From: Parachlorella kessleri
Lineage: Eukaryota; Chlorophyta; Trebouxiophyceae; Chlorellales; Chlorellaceae
Direction of reading: 5' to 3'
Length of the DNA stretch: 64,000 nucleotides
Assembly (NCBI GenBank): GCA_001598975.1
Contig: BBXU01002456.1
Location: forward strand, 62,001-126,000
Made by a program: the position numbers and the translations under genes. This document shows, piece after piece, positions 1-12,200 of this stretch (position 1 is its first letter; every line of letters begins with the position of its first letter). Below the pieces are notes generated by a model, which saw only the letters and a list, made by a program, of their open reading frames with translations, had not been told where the DNA came from and searched no databases.

Positions 1-110
1 GATGGCGCGATAACTATACTGACAGTCTGCAGGTCACGAAGCCTGTGCCAAAGACATGATTTCTGGGCAGTGCATACCCACCCAGCCGAGGCAACCCACA
101 GGGGCACAGC

Positions 111-3100
111 ATGCCGGCAGACCGCCCTGCAGCGGATGCCGTGCAGGTCATCAACCGCGACCTGTCCATCGCCATGCTTAAGTACTTCATCCAGCGGCGG
201 CAAGAGGAGGCAGCCAGCGGCAAGCAGCGTAAGCAGCCGCCCAAGCGGCACCAGAAGGGCAAGGCCAATGCTGCGGGGCCGGCGCCAGAGGAGGTGGGCG
301 CTTTTGGTGGCATGTAGAGATGTTGGAAATGGTTTACGATGGATGTCAGGGTTTCCTCAGACAAAGTTAAGCACTGGATGTGCGGAATGCTTCCCCATGA
401 ACTCTAGAGGACCTGTAGCGTGGCGTTTGTACTTGAAGTGGGACTTGTCTAGCTGCAAACTCAAGCTGCCCTTACATATGGGCACTCCCAAATTGTTGGG
501 CTCGTAAAGCAGGTGCTTGGTGATTATGGTGGACAGACAGGCTGCACTCGCGGTCCTTAGTGTCGGTGAAGAGACTTGCAGTTGCACAGCCAGCCTGCAA
601 CCACCGCTGGACCCTGCCCTGCCACGCCGGCCAGGGACCCACCTGCGCCTAACCCTCTACCGTCCCACCTACCTATCTGCTTACCTGTCTGCTGGGAGCT
701 CATTTCATGAGGGCTCCCTGTCTCGTATTCGCTTCAGACGGATCCTTCGCCTGCTCCGTCACACTGTTCCCCATTGGTAGTCACTCGCACCTGCAGGGCG
801 GCAGCAACAGCGGCAGCGGCGGCAGCCGTGGCGGCATCCGCATCCTGGAGGGCCTTGCTGCCAGCGGGCTGCGAGCCATCCGCTATGCCCAGGAGATAGA
901 GGGCGTGGGCCAGGTGGTGGCCAACGACCTGGACCGGTCGGTGGTGGAGTCCATGAAGCGCAACATCGAATTCAACGGCGAGCTGGCGCAGGCCAAGGTC
1001 AAGACCAGCTGCGGGGACGCGCGGCTGGTGATGATGCAGGTGGGTGGGTGGTGGCTGCTGGCCGTGTTCTACAAAAAGGGGGGGGGGGGCTTCCCGGTGT
1101 ACGCGTAATGTGTCTGTCCTTGCGGATGCCTTGGTAGTTTGTGGAGGACAGCTGATATGTCGAAGTGGCGTTGCTCTAATGGAAGTCGTTTGAAAGGGCT
1201 TGGGACACTAGACATTCATTTATTCCGGCCCATTACGGAAGTTCCCAGTGTGAAGACCACTCAGGTCTTACAGCATCACAGCCCTGCTGCCTCGTGGCAC
1301 TGCATATCCGACTGCCGCTGAGGCATGCCTGCCTCTGTCATCCATGTGGTGCAGGGCCCCGGCGCCTACGATGCCGTAGACCTGGACCCCTACGGCTCCC
1401 CAAGCGCGCTGCTCGATGGGGCTGTGCAGGCGGTGAATGAGGGCGGCCTCCTGCTGATCACTGCCACAGACATGGCAGGTGAGCGTTATAGCAGCCCAAT
1501 GGGGTGGGCCAGGTGGGTGATGATGCAAGTGCGGCGAATGGGGGAGGCCTACTGACGGTTGTTGCCACAAGCATGCCAGATGTATGAGTTTTGTTAAAGA
1601 TACTGTTTAGTTTGAAACGATTGCTTAGCATCGGTGTGGCGGTGGACTGTCTGATGCTTGATGTCATTGACAGTGGCGGCTGCCTGTTTCTGTGATGGAT
1701 GCAGCAGGCATGGCAGTTGGCTGTGCGCCTGGCCTGCTTGATTGGGCCGTGCACCATGTTCAGAACTTTCTATGCTCTACTGCATATGCAATAGCAGTAT
1801 GGTTGTTTGAGGTTGTGCCTCGCCTTGATCTTTACAGCAAGATGCCGGCTTGTGTGCAGTGCTGTGCGGCAACAACGGTGAGGCGTGCTTTGCCAAGTAC
1901 GGGTGCTACCCGCTGCACCGGGCCTACTGCCACGAGCAGGCGCTGCGCATCCTGCTGGCCGCCATACAGACACATGCGGGTGAGTCATCAGTACGGTACC
2001 GCCTGCTGGGTCAGGGAGTGGTACTGCCGGCTGAGAGTGATATGTCATGTAGCAAATCGTATCGCCCTGTGCCTCCCTTGGGTCAATACCATTGATATAG
2101 TGTCATAGGAGGGCCTTGGCGCCGGAGTTGCATGTCGTCCATTCCCCGGTACAATGATGTCTTCTCTCCATGTGCTGCCTGCAGCGCGGTACAAGCGGTA
2201 CATTGTTCCGGTGCTGTCCCTTAGCATTGATTTCTACGTCCGGGTCTTCGTCAGGGTGTACACCTCAGGTGGGTGGGCGGCACATGGAGAGACGAGCTGC
2301 CGGGGCCTACAAACCTAACTAGGGGTCATGTATATTGCCGCAATTAAGGAATGGCGGAGGCTTTCATGGTAGACTTGGTCGCTGGTGGCTGGAGCATTGC
2401 GGTTGCAGGAAGAAAGCCCCTCACCCCAAACAGCGCGCCAGCCAGCACAGCTGCTCATGCATTGCGCAGCTTGGTCCTTGGCATGGCGCCCAGAAACAGG
2501 GGGGGTGTGGGCATCGCCAACCTCCTCACTTGCTGAACTTCTTTGCCTGCTCTAGCGCAAAAAGTGCAAGTCCCACACGTTGTTGCTGGGTGCAGCTGCC
2601 GAGGTTAAGAACTCCGCCAGCAAGCTGGGGTATGTCTTCCAGAGCCAGGGCTGCGACTCCTTCTACTGGCAGCGGGTGGGGCGCAAGGTGCGGCAAGGGC
2701 TGGGCGGCCGTGATGGGAGTGGCCGGGGAAGGGCTTGGTGAGGGTGCTTCCAGATCCGCTGTTCCAGGGGCACCACAAACTGTGCAAGGCTTGGAGCGGG
2801 GTAGCAGGTCCACACAAGCGCGCACACACGCATGCACGTACTTCTCCACTGCTGCGGCTGTGCCCTGTTGACGCCTCCCTGGTACGCTGCCCTGCCCTGC
2901 CCTACCAGCAGGTGACTAAGGGCAACAACAGCATCAAGTACACGCCCGGCCACGGTCCCGCCGTACCCCAGGAGTGCCCCGAGACGGGGGCGGGCTTCCT
3001 CATGGGAGGCCCCTTCTGGGCCGAGCCCATCCACGACATGGGCTGGGTGGCGGGACTGCTGGACATGGTCCGCAGCCAGAGGGACAGGTGGGTGTCAGGG

Positions 3101-5330
3101 GTGCAGAGGTACGAGCGATGTTAGTCATGATTACTAAGACAGAGGTATTCGGTTCGCCCCTGGCGCTGGGCTTAGACTTATTGGTTAGGTTAAAGATAAG
3201 GGTGGCCCTCCAGCCCGCCTTGTGTGCGCCATGTTCAGGGTTCAGTGGGTGGCGGGGGTGCTGGGCTTTGGGCGCTACCAGCAGGCCAGGCAGGTGGCAA
3301 GGCTTGTGTCAGCCCATGTTGAAAGAAGGCAGGCAGGTGTTCCCCAAACTGACCCTACATTTGAATAAGGCCAGCTGTGGACAGACGAGGCGGCAGTACC
3401 AGCAGCGGCGGCTATTCATGGGCCGCAAAGGATTCTGCCCAGTGGTGCCCCCTGTGCTATATTGTGCGCGCCCCCCCCCCCCCTGCAGGGGGGCTCTGGC
3501 GCATGCAGGAGGAGAGGAACCGAGTGCAGTATGCAATGAGCCCGAATGCATGGCAGCTGTCATTGCCTGCGTCAGGGTTCCTCCTGCGTTAGGTGTCCTC
3601 CTGTCTGTGATGTCCACCTTTCTATGCTTGCTGTCGTTGCCTGCAGCTTCCCTGCCTATGAGAAGATCCATGGCATCCTGACCGCAGTCAGCGAGGAGCT
3701 GCCAGACGCCCCCCTGTACTACAACCTGCACGACCTGTGCAAGACGGTACACTGTACCGCCCCACGGGCCGAGCTCCTCCGCTCAGCCATCGTCAACGCG
3801 GGCTACCGGTGGGTGACTAATGCGCGGCAATGGTGGGGTGTTGGTGGGTGGAGTATGCCACTGGTGCATGCGTTTGGGCAATCTAAATGTGGCAGCAGTA
3901 TACGCTGGGTCCGCCTAAATTCCTTGGTGCCCGCTGTGTGGCGGCTCAGCGATAGGGGGCTTGAGCAGTGACCTACAGCCTCGTTACCTGCACCATCCAC
4001 TCTGTGCAGGGTTGGCTCTGCATATTCTAGCCGCTGGCTTGGCAGCCTTTTGGCAGAAGCACAGGCCTATGACCTGCTAGCCAGCTTCCTTACAAGCCTA
4101 CCAGCGCTTTGGTGGCTCGACCAGCCCCGCCCTGATCCTGCGTGGTAATGGGTTTCATTAGATTGACTTGATTTGAAATTTGTGAGTGCAGGGTTTCCTC
4201 TACGCACGCAAATCCGCTGGGGCTGAAGACCGATGCCCCGCCGGCTGTCATCTGGGACATCATCCGCTGCTGGGTGCAGGACCACCCCGTGAAGCAGCCG
4301 CAGCCGGGGTCCTACGGTGAGCTACCCCTGCTTGCACTTGTACGCCGGTCAGCAGGACCTCTCTTTATGTGGCAGGCAGTGCGAAAGGAGAGTGTAGAGC
4401 TCCAAGTGACAGCAGTCGTTGCATGGGGTGCCCTGGGGGCTTGGGTTGAATGTCACTGTTAGGATCACTTTCTCCAGGACAGGCTGACAGCTTCCTCTGC
4501 TCTGGCCTGTCTGTGAAGCTACGCCTAGCTTGCAGTGGCAAGCGACACACGGATGTCGGCATGTGTGGGGGTCTTAGCAGGAGTGGCGGATACCAAGATT
4601 GGTATCCTGTACCTGCTGCGCTCAGGCCAGGGAGCCCGCCACTTGCTCGGATGACCATGCTTGCAACCCGACCTGCATGATCCATGGTGCACTCTCCAGA
4701 ACCCCATTGGATGTCGTAAGGGTGGCAGGTAGTGTGAACAGAGTGGAGGTAGGATATAGCTATACGTGGGCTGGGCTGGGTGCAGTTATGCTCTGTGTCA
4801 TGGCTGAGGTCTGAGCCAGGAGGATTCTTGGCTCTCACCCCCATGCAGCCGCCAGGATCCTGGAGAAGCAGCCGGAGCTGAAGGCCGACTTTGCGCGGAC
4901 CAAGTCGGCGGTGAGCCAGGCCAAGAGGGACAAGGTGGCGCGCTTCCTGCCAAACCCTGAGGCCAACTGGGGCCCCAAGGCAAAGCATGGCCGCACGGCA
5001 AAGCAAGAGCAGCAGGCACAGCAGCAGCAGCAGCAGACTACTGAAAATGGGGTTGGCACAGAAGCAGGACAGGAGGCAGGCGGCGATGCACCCATGGAAG
5101 CGGTGGCGGCGGCAGCAGGACCGACTGTGCAGGAGCAGCAGCAGCCCGAGGCATGGGAGAATGGGCAGCTGCGGCCAGAGCAGCAGCAGCAGCAGCCAGT
5201 GCAGGAAGGGAGGCAGCACCAGCAGCAGTCAGTGCAGGAAGGGGAGCAGCAGAGGCAGCAGTCAGTGCAGGACGGGGAGCAGCAGGAGCAGCAGCACCAA
5301 GCAGCAGATCCAGAGCCGATGCTGCAGTGA
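111..5330 (+). CDS. TRM1: TRM1: tRNA (guanine(26)-N2)-dimethyltransferase, 5' partial
   Basis: Makes N2,N2-dimethylguanosine at position 26 of tRNAs using S-adenosylmethionine. Ten exons are readable: 111-293, 797-1039, 1355-1478, 1860-1979, 2186-2268, 2596-2687, 2912-3087, 3647-3808, 4192-4316, 4849-5330 (stop TGA). Family marks seen in order: VQVINRDLS near the start (family NPVQEFNRDLS), the SAM-binding stretch [18 protein letters not shown], the catalytic-region motif [26 protein letters not shown], and [15 protein letters not shown]. The first residues before NRDLS are missing, so the true start lies left of the window or in an unseen exon. All exon phases agree except exon 5, which contains a one-base frame break near 2220 (see findings). 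The C-terminus is a long Gln/Glu-rich tail with an 11-residue repeat, outside the catalytic fold. Convergent with FANCD2. Identity is very secure; exon 1 start is not. Confidence 0.93.
4715..4800 (+). repeat. Dispersed ~110-bp repeat, copy 1 (TRM1 last intron)
   Basis: Contains the core GGTGGCAGGTAGTGTGAAC followed by AGAGTGGAGGTAGG and, downstream, a diverged GGGCTGGGTGCA block. It lies in the intron before the last TRM1 exon. A shorter, weaker match to the same core (GGCAGGCAGTGCGAAA) is at 4370-4400 in the same intron. Same family as copies at 6060-6245, 22796, 23008 and 31268. Confidence 0.75.
5196..5294 (+). repeat. 33-bp coding minisatellite, three units, in the TRM1 tail
   Basis: Three consecutive 33-bp units starting at 5196, 5229 and 5262 encode [22 protein letters not shown] and [11 protein letters not shown]. 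They sit inside a wider CAG-rich tract (about 5005-5310) that codes for the low-complexity tail of TRM1. Because the unit is a multiple of three, copy-number change would keep the frame. Confidence 0.85.
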
Positions 5331-6059
5331 CTGTTGAGTGCAAGGCCTGGACTGGTCCTGGACCATTCGAGGTTCTGCATGGGTATGGCCTTGCTCCAGG
5401 CGGTCTTCCTTGTGACAGCTCACAATCCGAAATGCATTCTTCTCTAGGCTCGAGTAGTCATGTCGGCTGTGGTCACATTAGCAGTAACTGGGCAAGCAAC
5501 ATGTGTGGGTCTGTGCCAAGCAAGTCACAGACCTTCTGCTGCAAGGTGAGGAAGCAAGAGGCAGCCCTGGCATCGCCATGGCCCGCTAGTCTACAGCCGG
5601 GCTAGAAGCTATCCAATGCTTCTCCCTGCTGGTCAGCGCGTGTGCCGTGTGGCACTTTAAGTGGCCACCCTCCGCTTTAGTGCTCCTCATCACCCTGCAC
5701 AGCAAAAAGCGAAACGATGGTGGGCTCCGGGCAACCCCAGGCCTAGCCAGTTCGAGCAAGCCCTGTGGCAGCATCTGTAGGGCCTATGTGTGGATGCCAT
5801 ATCTGCTGCAGCTTGCCATTTTTGCTTGCCATACTTGGCTTGCCTTATCCCAGTGGGTGCCCCAGCCATGTTTCTCTCAAGGCCCTCCGGGCTGAGGGTG
5901 TGCATCGGGTGCACTTCCACAAATAAACTGCATCTCTCACTATTTGACACCGCTAGTTGCCAGCACCAGGATGAACGCTTTAGACATGTTGTTGGTCACT
6001 GGCAGGCTTACAGTGATTCGAACACACCTCGGCCTAGCGAGGTATCATACCTTATACAT

Positions 6060-6112
6060 CATATGATATCTCACTCCCTGTTCGCACTACCTGCCACCCA
6101 TGCTAATATCAG
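6060..6112 (-). repeat. Dispersed repeat, copy 2 (reverse, left half only)
   Basis: On the minus strand it reads ATATTAGCATGGGTGGCAGG followed by TAGTGCGAACAGGGAGTGAGAT. The second half of the element (the GGGCTGGATGCA block) is not clear, so this looks like a truncated copy. It lies about 100 bp from copy 3 in the same orientation. Confidence 0.75.
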
Positions 6113-6119
6113 GGGAGAG

Positions 6120-6245
6120 GCCTACTGACTCAGAACGCAGGCAAGCCCCAGGAGCACATTTGCATTCAGCCCAGCCCTCAGTACAGCTACACCCTTCTCC
6201 TCTCTGTTCGCACTCCCTGCCACCCTGACTAATATCCAGGGCTGG
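6120..6245 (-). repeat. Dispersed repeat, copy 3 (reverse, near full length)
   Basis: On the minus strand it reads GATATTAGTCAGGGTGGCAG, then GGAGTGCGAACAGAGAGGAG, a GTAGCTG block, GGGCTGGGCTGAATGCA and GGGCTTGCCTGCGTTCTGA. These blocks occur in the same order in the copies at 22796, 23008 and 31268. It lies directly 3' of the FANCD2 stop and could contribute to that transcript's 3' end. Confidence 0.8.
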
Positions 6246-6251
6246 GTCTCC

Positions 6252-9200
6252 TTAGCAAGCCCTCACCTGGGTCTCTCCCATTTCTTCCTCGCCCTCTTCT
6301 TCTTCCTCTGCCGGTTCCTCGTCCTCTTCATCAGACCCACCCTCCCCCTCTGGGTACATCTGCAAGGGTGTCATGCAGCTGGCAGCGTGATGACTGTGTT
6401 TTGGGTGTTGATTCTACAGCATGCGCCCCACACACCCTTTGAAAGGCCGCACAATCGCTGCAGCACAAAACTACCCTTGCGTACCCAAAGAGCGCCTGGC
6501 CATACATGCCAAGATGTCCAAGATGCTTGCATGGGTGTTCCTAGAAGGAACCAGGTTGCTATGTTAGGTTTACCTCCCATGAAGACAGGCCCACAAGGGT
6601 GATGGAGTGAGCACAATATGACAGGTCATTCAGTCACTCGCAGGTTGGTGGCACTTGCCTGAGACGGAACCTGATGCCCCTGCAGGTTCTTATGCTTCAG
6701 GGTACCCACAAAGAAGCCGACCTGCACCATAAGACGCCAACTGAGTTGCTGCTCTGCAAGGTGCGCTCACCTCTAACACTCATTTCACCACTGCCATGTC
6801 AATCTTGGGACGAGATAGGTAGGTGCTCTCTCCCATCAAGATAACCCAGCTGTCCTTATAAACAGCCAGTGCTATTGTCAAGGGTGATTGCAAACGGCGA
6901 GGAGCGGCGCCAAGGCTCAGCAGGGGCATAGAGAGAGCAGTTCAGCTTGCCCCTTGCCTGGCCACTGTGTTGCCCTGCGAGGGTGACCTCGGACATCTTG
7001 AAGACAAAGCGCTCCACTGTGCGCTTGACTTGGGGCACCTGAAGCGCAGGCATGCACGTGCGCACATCACTATAGCTTATTGGCTGTGGAAGGCCTGGTT
7101 CGTAATGCCCCTGTTGCGGGCACCTGCAATACAGACACACACCAGAGCTGCTAGACAAGGAAGGCCTCAGCCCTGCCACCCGGTGTCAGCAGTGCCAGCG
7201 GCCCCGATGGGTGCCCCAGGCTGCTGATCACAGCTGATTGCAGGCTAGTTAAACCCTCATTGGTTGTATGCAAGTCGAGGCCGAACAAGGAGGTCCAGCC
7301 AGTCCAGTCAGCAGCGAGAGGAGCGTACAATGCTGGGCCCCTGGGGAAGGGCGTGTGACAACTTGGCTGTATGTCGCTTATGAACAGGTTGCGTATCATC
7401 TGGCCAGTGGAGGTGGGCCTGTGGACGGCAAGTACCCACCACAGCACATGCAGCTGCCGGCAGCGGGGTACATCAGATGACAGCCATATGCCTCCCCCCC
7501 ACCTGAATTGCATGAGATGTATGAGCTCCCTATGTGGCTCTCACGTGTACCCCTACTCAAATTTTAGCAGCATGTAATTCAAGCAGCTATCACTGCACAG
7601 AGCTGGATCCTCCCCAACCCCCACCTGGGCACCCTACACACGTGCACAAAGCGTGTGGGGACACCCACCCTTGCTGTGAGCGGCAGCGCCTTGTTTGTCT
7701 TGCCCTCCGAGCACAGCACCTGGATGACCTTGGTGCCCCGCTGCAGCTCCTTCACCTGCACAGGGTTTTGGCAAGTGTATTACAGTAATGCCGGGTTGCA
7801 GGAGGCTGGACATGGCAGAAATAATGTCCTTCACAAGATATGCAGCTGGGTTCAGTGCGGATATGTTTCTTGTGGGGCAGAGAGTGTCCATCAGGCTGGT
7901 GCGAACCACATCTATGGAGACGGCAGGGCCAGAGCACGTGTTGTGGTTGGCAGAGGATCACTGGCTGCCGACACATACAGGTATGCGATCAGCAAAAGGT
8001 GGGCACAATGCTAGCCGGGTCTCTATGGCCTTCAAGAAGCGGGCAAGCATGATAGCAGACACAGAAGTACCCTTCAGACTCTGACAGTGCCTTGCTCGAC
8101 TGCTGTAGACGTTGCACACACACATTCGTGGAAGACTGGCACAACCAGGAGGCTGCGTGGGAGGCAAGTAGACCCAGGCTACAGCTCACAGACCTTGCCA
8201 TTGCAGGTCCAACCAGCTGCCAGGGAGAACTATATCCTATATAACACGTCACCCCCCCCAGCAAACCCGCCCCCTGCCCACCAGCTTGAGGCACTGCTCC
8301 TGGTGGTCCTTCACGGCTGCCGCCCAGAAGGGCAGCGCCTTGAAGAACGTCTCCAGAAACTTGCCGCCACTCTTGACCGCCTGTGTGTGGACCTGCACTC
8401 CAGAGCGATAGCCGTGGCTTTTTCATGAGCAAGGGGTTTGTTATGTTCAACCCCAGTAGGGCAGTGGATACATAGGGTTATTAAGCTTGGCCATCCACCG
8501 AACTGCATTCTCAGGCCCAAGGGCAGCATCAGCAGACCAGCCCCAGCCTCCCCAGCATCCCTCCCCAGCTTGCCTAGACTGGCCATCCAGCAGCTTCAGG
8601 TCCAAGCCAGCACCCTCCCCAACAGAGCAGCTTGCCTAGTTGGGCTCACCGCCACGCGCTTGTCCTGGACCTTGACCAGGTGCATGAGGTGGGCGAACGC
8701 TTCGCTGCACTTTCCCAGCGCACACAGCAGATCCTCCACCCCCTGGTCATCCTCCATGCCCCCCCTGGTTTTCTCCATCTCTGCTGCCTCGCCCACATAG
8801 GCTTCCCACAGTGCCTGAGGACAGTGCGGCAGCACAGGCTGGTAAGCTGGAGCCAGTATGAATATGGATGTTTGGGTGGAGTCATTCATCGGCCTGCCAC
8901 GCCCTCTCCATTGCGGGAAGCTTCCTACTGGGTTGGAGACATCAGAGCGCCAGAGGACAGTATGGCAGAGCACCTCAGACTGTCACAGACTAGGGTGCGT
9001 GTTTGCAGACAAGTTGGGCGTCGCATGCAGGACATGCTGCGTGCTCCCTGAGCAAATAGGTATGGTTCGTATTGAACTATTCCCCCCCACCACCAGCGCC
9101 CGTTTCGTACTCCCTCCCTTCCCCACCACCCCTCTGCACCTCCTACCCCTTCATCACCCTCACACAACCACCACCACCACCACCGCCCTGCACCTTCTAC

Positions 9201-12200
9201 ACCATATAACCTCCCTTGCATCTCCCTTGTAATCACCTTATGAACCTCCCACTACCAGAATCAGCACCACCATCAGCACCTCCCACCTGGAGCTCCTCCA
9301 GGCCTGCCTTGTACCACACAGCCAGTGTGGCCCCACACAGGGAGGGGAAGGCGTCCGAGGGCTCGCTGTTGGGCTTCCCGGTCGTGGTGGTGGTGACCTG
9401 AGAGAGAAAAGCAGGCAGCCAGCGCCAGAGCATAGGTGCAACGTCGCAACCCCCATGCAAACAAACGCAGCTGTGCATTTCCCAATGCTCGGCGAACGAC
9501 GTCACCTCACTGCCTGTGCAAAGGGGCCCAGCTGTGTGCTCTGGCACTGCAGGGAAGTGCAAAGGGCGGCCTCCACCCCTCCAGGCTGTCGCAGGCACAC
9601 CGCGGGCCCCCCCCTCACCCCAGGGAAGACGTCCGCCGCAAGGTCTCGGATGGCCTGCAGCCTGTCCACACCCTTCTTGCCGGCACCGCTGCCCTCTGGG
9701 GCCTGCCTGGGCAGGTTGGCCAGGTAGATGCGCACCACCTCCGCCAGGGCAGCGTTACGGCCCTTCCAGCCGCTGGCACCCTCCTGCAAGCAGGGCAGCG
9801 GAGGGGGGTTCAGATGCCAGGTGCACTGCCCCCGCCTGGGCCCTGCCTATGGTGTGGCAGTTGCCGTGGCCGGAGCGGGCATGATTTGGCTGAACAGTGA
9901 ACTGGCGGTGGGACCTCAAAGGTGACTCTGTGCGACCTGTGAGAACAGGGGACCTCCATGGAGTCAATCACCTGGCTGCTGCCGTCCTTCCATTCTTTGC
10001 TGAGCATGTCCTTTGCCGCCCTGCTGGTGCGCACGCCCATCTTGGCGGGCTTCCTCCACTCCCTGCCTTCTGGCGGCAGCCCTGCAAGAACGCATACCCA
10101 GCACCCAGCCGGGCTGACGATCGGCATCCTATAAACCAAGTCTTGCTGTCATCCCGGTTTTGCAATGCATGCAATAGCCTTGGTTCAAGTACTGACGAAA
10201 AGGAAGTCCTCATACAGTCTCAGTTGGCGTGGGATACTTGTTTCCCACCAACCCCACTGTGGCAGCTGCTTCCACCAATGCTAAAGCCCGGCTGCCGGCA
10301 CCCCGGCGCTCACCCTCCGCCAGCTGTGTGGCCACACGAGTCAGCGCGTTCATGATGAGCAGCAGGCTGTGGCAGTGCTCAAAGCCGAGCCGCGAGTCGC
10401 CAGCTGCCAAGTCCTCGCTAGGCATCAGCTGAGAGAAGTACAGGAAGGTCTTGACGCAGCCGGCAAGCAGGGCTCGCTCGTCCCACACTGCATATTTGTA
10501 ACTAGTAGCCCCGCGGCTGTGAAACAGAAGCCGCTCGGTGGGCAGGTGCGTGGGCACTGGGTGCTTGACTGCCGGTGTGCACGAGCCAAAGGCCTCATGA
10601 TGTGCCCCGTCTTAAGCACGGGACATCCATGCAGTGAGCAGACCACGGACGGCAGACACCCATAGCCGACAGCACAGCGCAATGCATCAAGAGCTCATTC
10701 TTTTGGCCTGTCAACCACCAGTGCAACTCTCTGCCACGCGCCGGGCGCTCACCGTCTGCATCGCTCTCTTGCTGCTCGTCCTCCTCCTCGCCTTTTGGCC
10801 GGAAGGCCTGGAGCAGCGCCTGCAGCACCCCGCGGTTTGCTGGTGCCGCGATGCCGGGGAAGGTCAGCACGAGCCGGATGCACTCCAGCACCAAGGTGGC
10901 CACCCTGCATGGTATTGAAGGGCCAGCACGAGCCAGGGTTCATCAGGGGTCTTTAAAGAGTCTGACATATCCTGGCATGCGTGGGAATCCGCCAAGGCAC
11001 AGCATATGCCAATGCGAAGCTGCTGTTGCAGGGACAGCGGCACACGCATAGGACTTACACTGGTATTTAACTACTCTCCCACACAATATGCAGGCACAGC
11101 TGAAGTGGGAGGACCTGCTTTCTTCAACAAGCTAGCCCTGGAAGATTTACCCTGCTGCTTGCCTGAACTGGCACAACAGCCGGGGTTCACAAGGGAGCGC
11201 TTGGGAGTGCGCACCCATGTGCAAAGTGCTTACTTGGCACAGAGCAGGGTGTGTTGCCCGCAAGCCATGACGCGTACCTAGGTGCAGCCGCGCTAGGGGA
11301 CACGGCTGCCTTGGCGGCCGCATTTTCTGGGAACTCAATCAGGAAGGTGGAAGCCTCTGGCGGCTGGGCAGTGCACTGGGTAGACAGCGCCTGCAAGCTT
11401 CCCCACACGTTCCTGCAGGTGCAGCAGAACCCCAACACTTGCATGCCTCGGGTGGGGCCCCCAGTCCAATGATCGATGAAGAGGTGTCCCAAAGCAGCAG
11501 AGCTTTGTCACCAGATGCGTTCTGTCTGACAGAAGCATGAGGCTAGGGTCCCCAATGGGTCCCTGGAAGGGTACTATGGCAGGCCTCAGCCGTACTACTA
11601 GTCCAAGAGCAGCACTGGCGCAATCCCCCTCCCAGCATCCCACCGTTGTTCATCCACAGCACTGTAACCTTTGAGAGCAAGGTCTCAGGGTACCCCCAGC
11701 CGAGGAACATACAACCCCAGCCGCACCAGGCCCAAACTCAGATCTGCCAAACGAGGAACCTTCCTTCTCTGGGATGTTCAGGGAGGGTTTGGGGTTTCGG
11801 GTTGAGAGCCCTAGTGAGTTTGACAACTCACTGCTGGTCCGCCTCATCCATGGCAGCGTCAGACAGCCCTAGGGTCACAGCGTCCAGAGACGTGTCCAAA
11901 TGCTGCCGCAGGGCGGGAACAACCCCTCGCAAGGCCTCCAGCAGGTGAGCGGAGCACATCTCACTTAGGTCTGCAGGGCAGCATGGAACAGGCAACACTG
12001 ATGGGCCTTGCAGTGCTGCATGCTGCATTATTTGCTTTACATGGTGTTGACTGCATTGGGCCACCTGAAAATCCATAGCGGCTCCCTCGCCACAGGGACA
12101 GTGACCCGGGGTCTGTTGCCAAGGCATCTACTGTCAAAGGCTACCTTCATCACGCTACAGTATACATTAAGCTTGCTCAGACAAGGCGGAGTGCTGCCTT

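Larger units (their letters stand above)
5331..6251. other. Spacer between convergent TRM1 and FANCD2
   Basis: Holds the 3' untranslated regions of TRM1 (+) and FANCD2 (-). I see no supported gene. Its right-hand part (6060-6245) is made of two reverse-orientation copies of the dispersed repeat. A short palindrome, ATCATATGAT, is at about 6058-6067 beside the first copy. Confidence 0.6.

Noticed and set aside
4365..5219. 284-codon open frame on the minus strand, Leu/Cys-rich
   Set aside because: It is the antisense of the CAG-rich TRM1 tail; the plus strand has clear TRM1 homology and phase.
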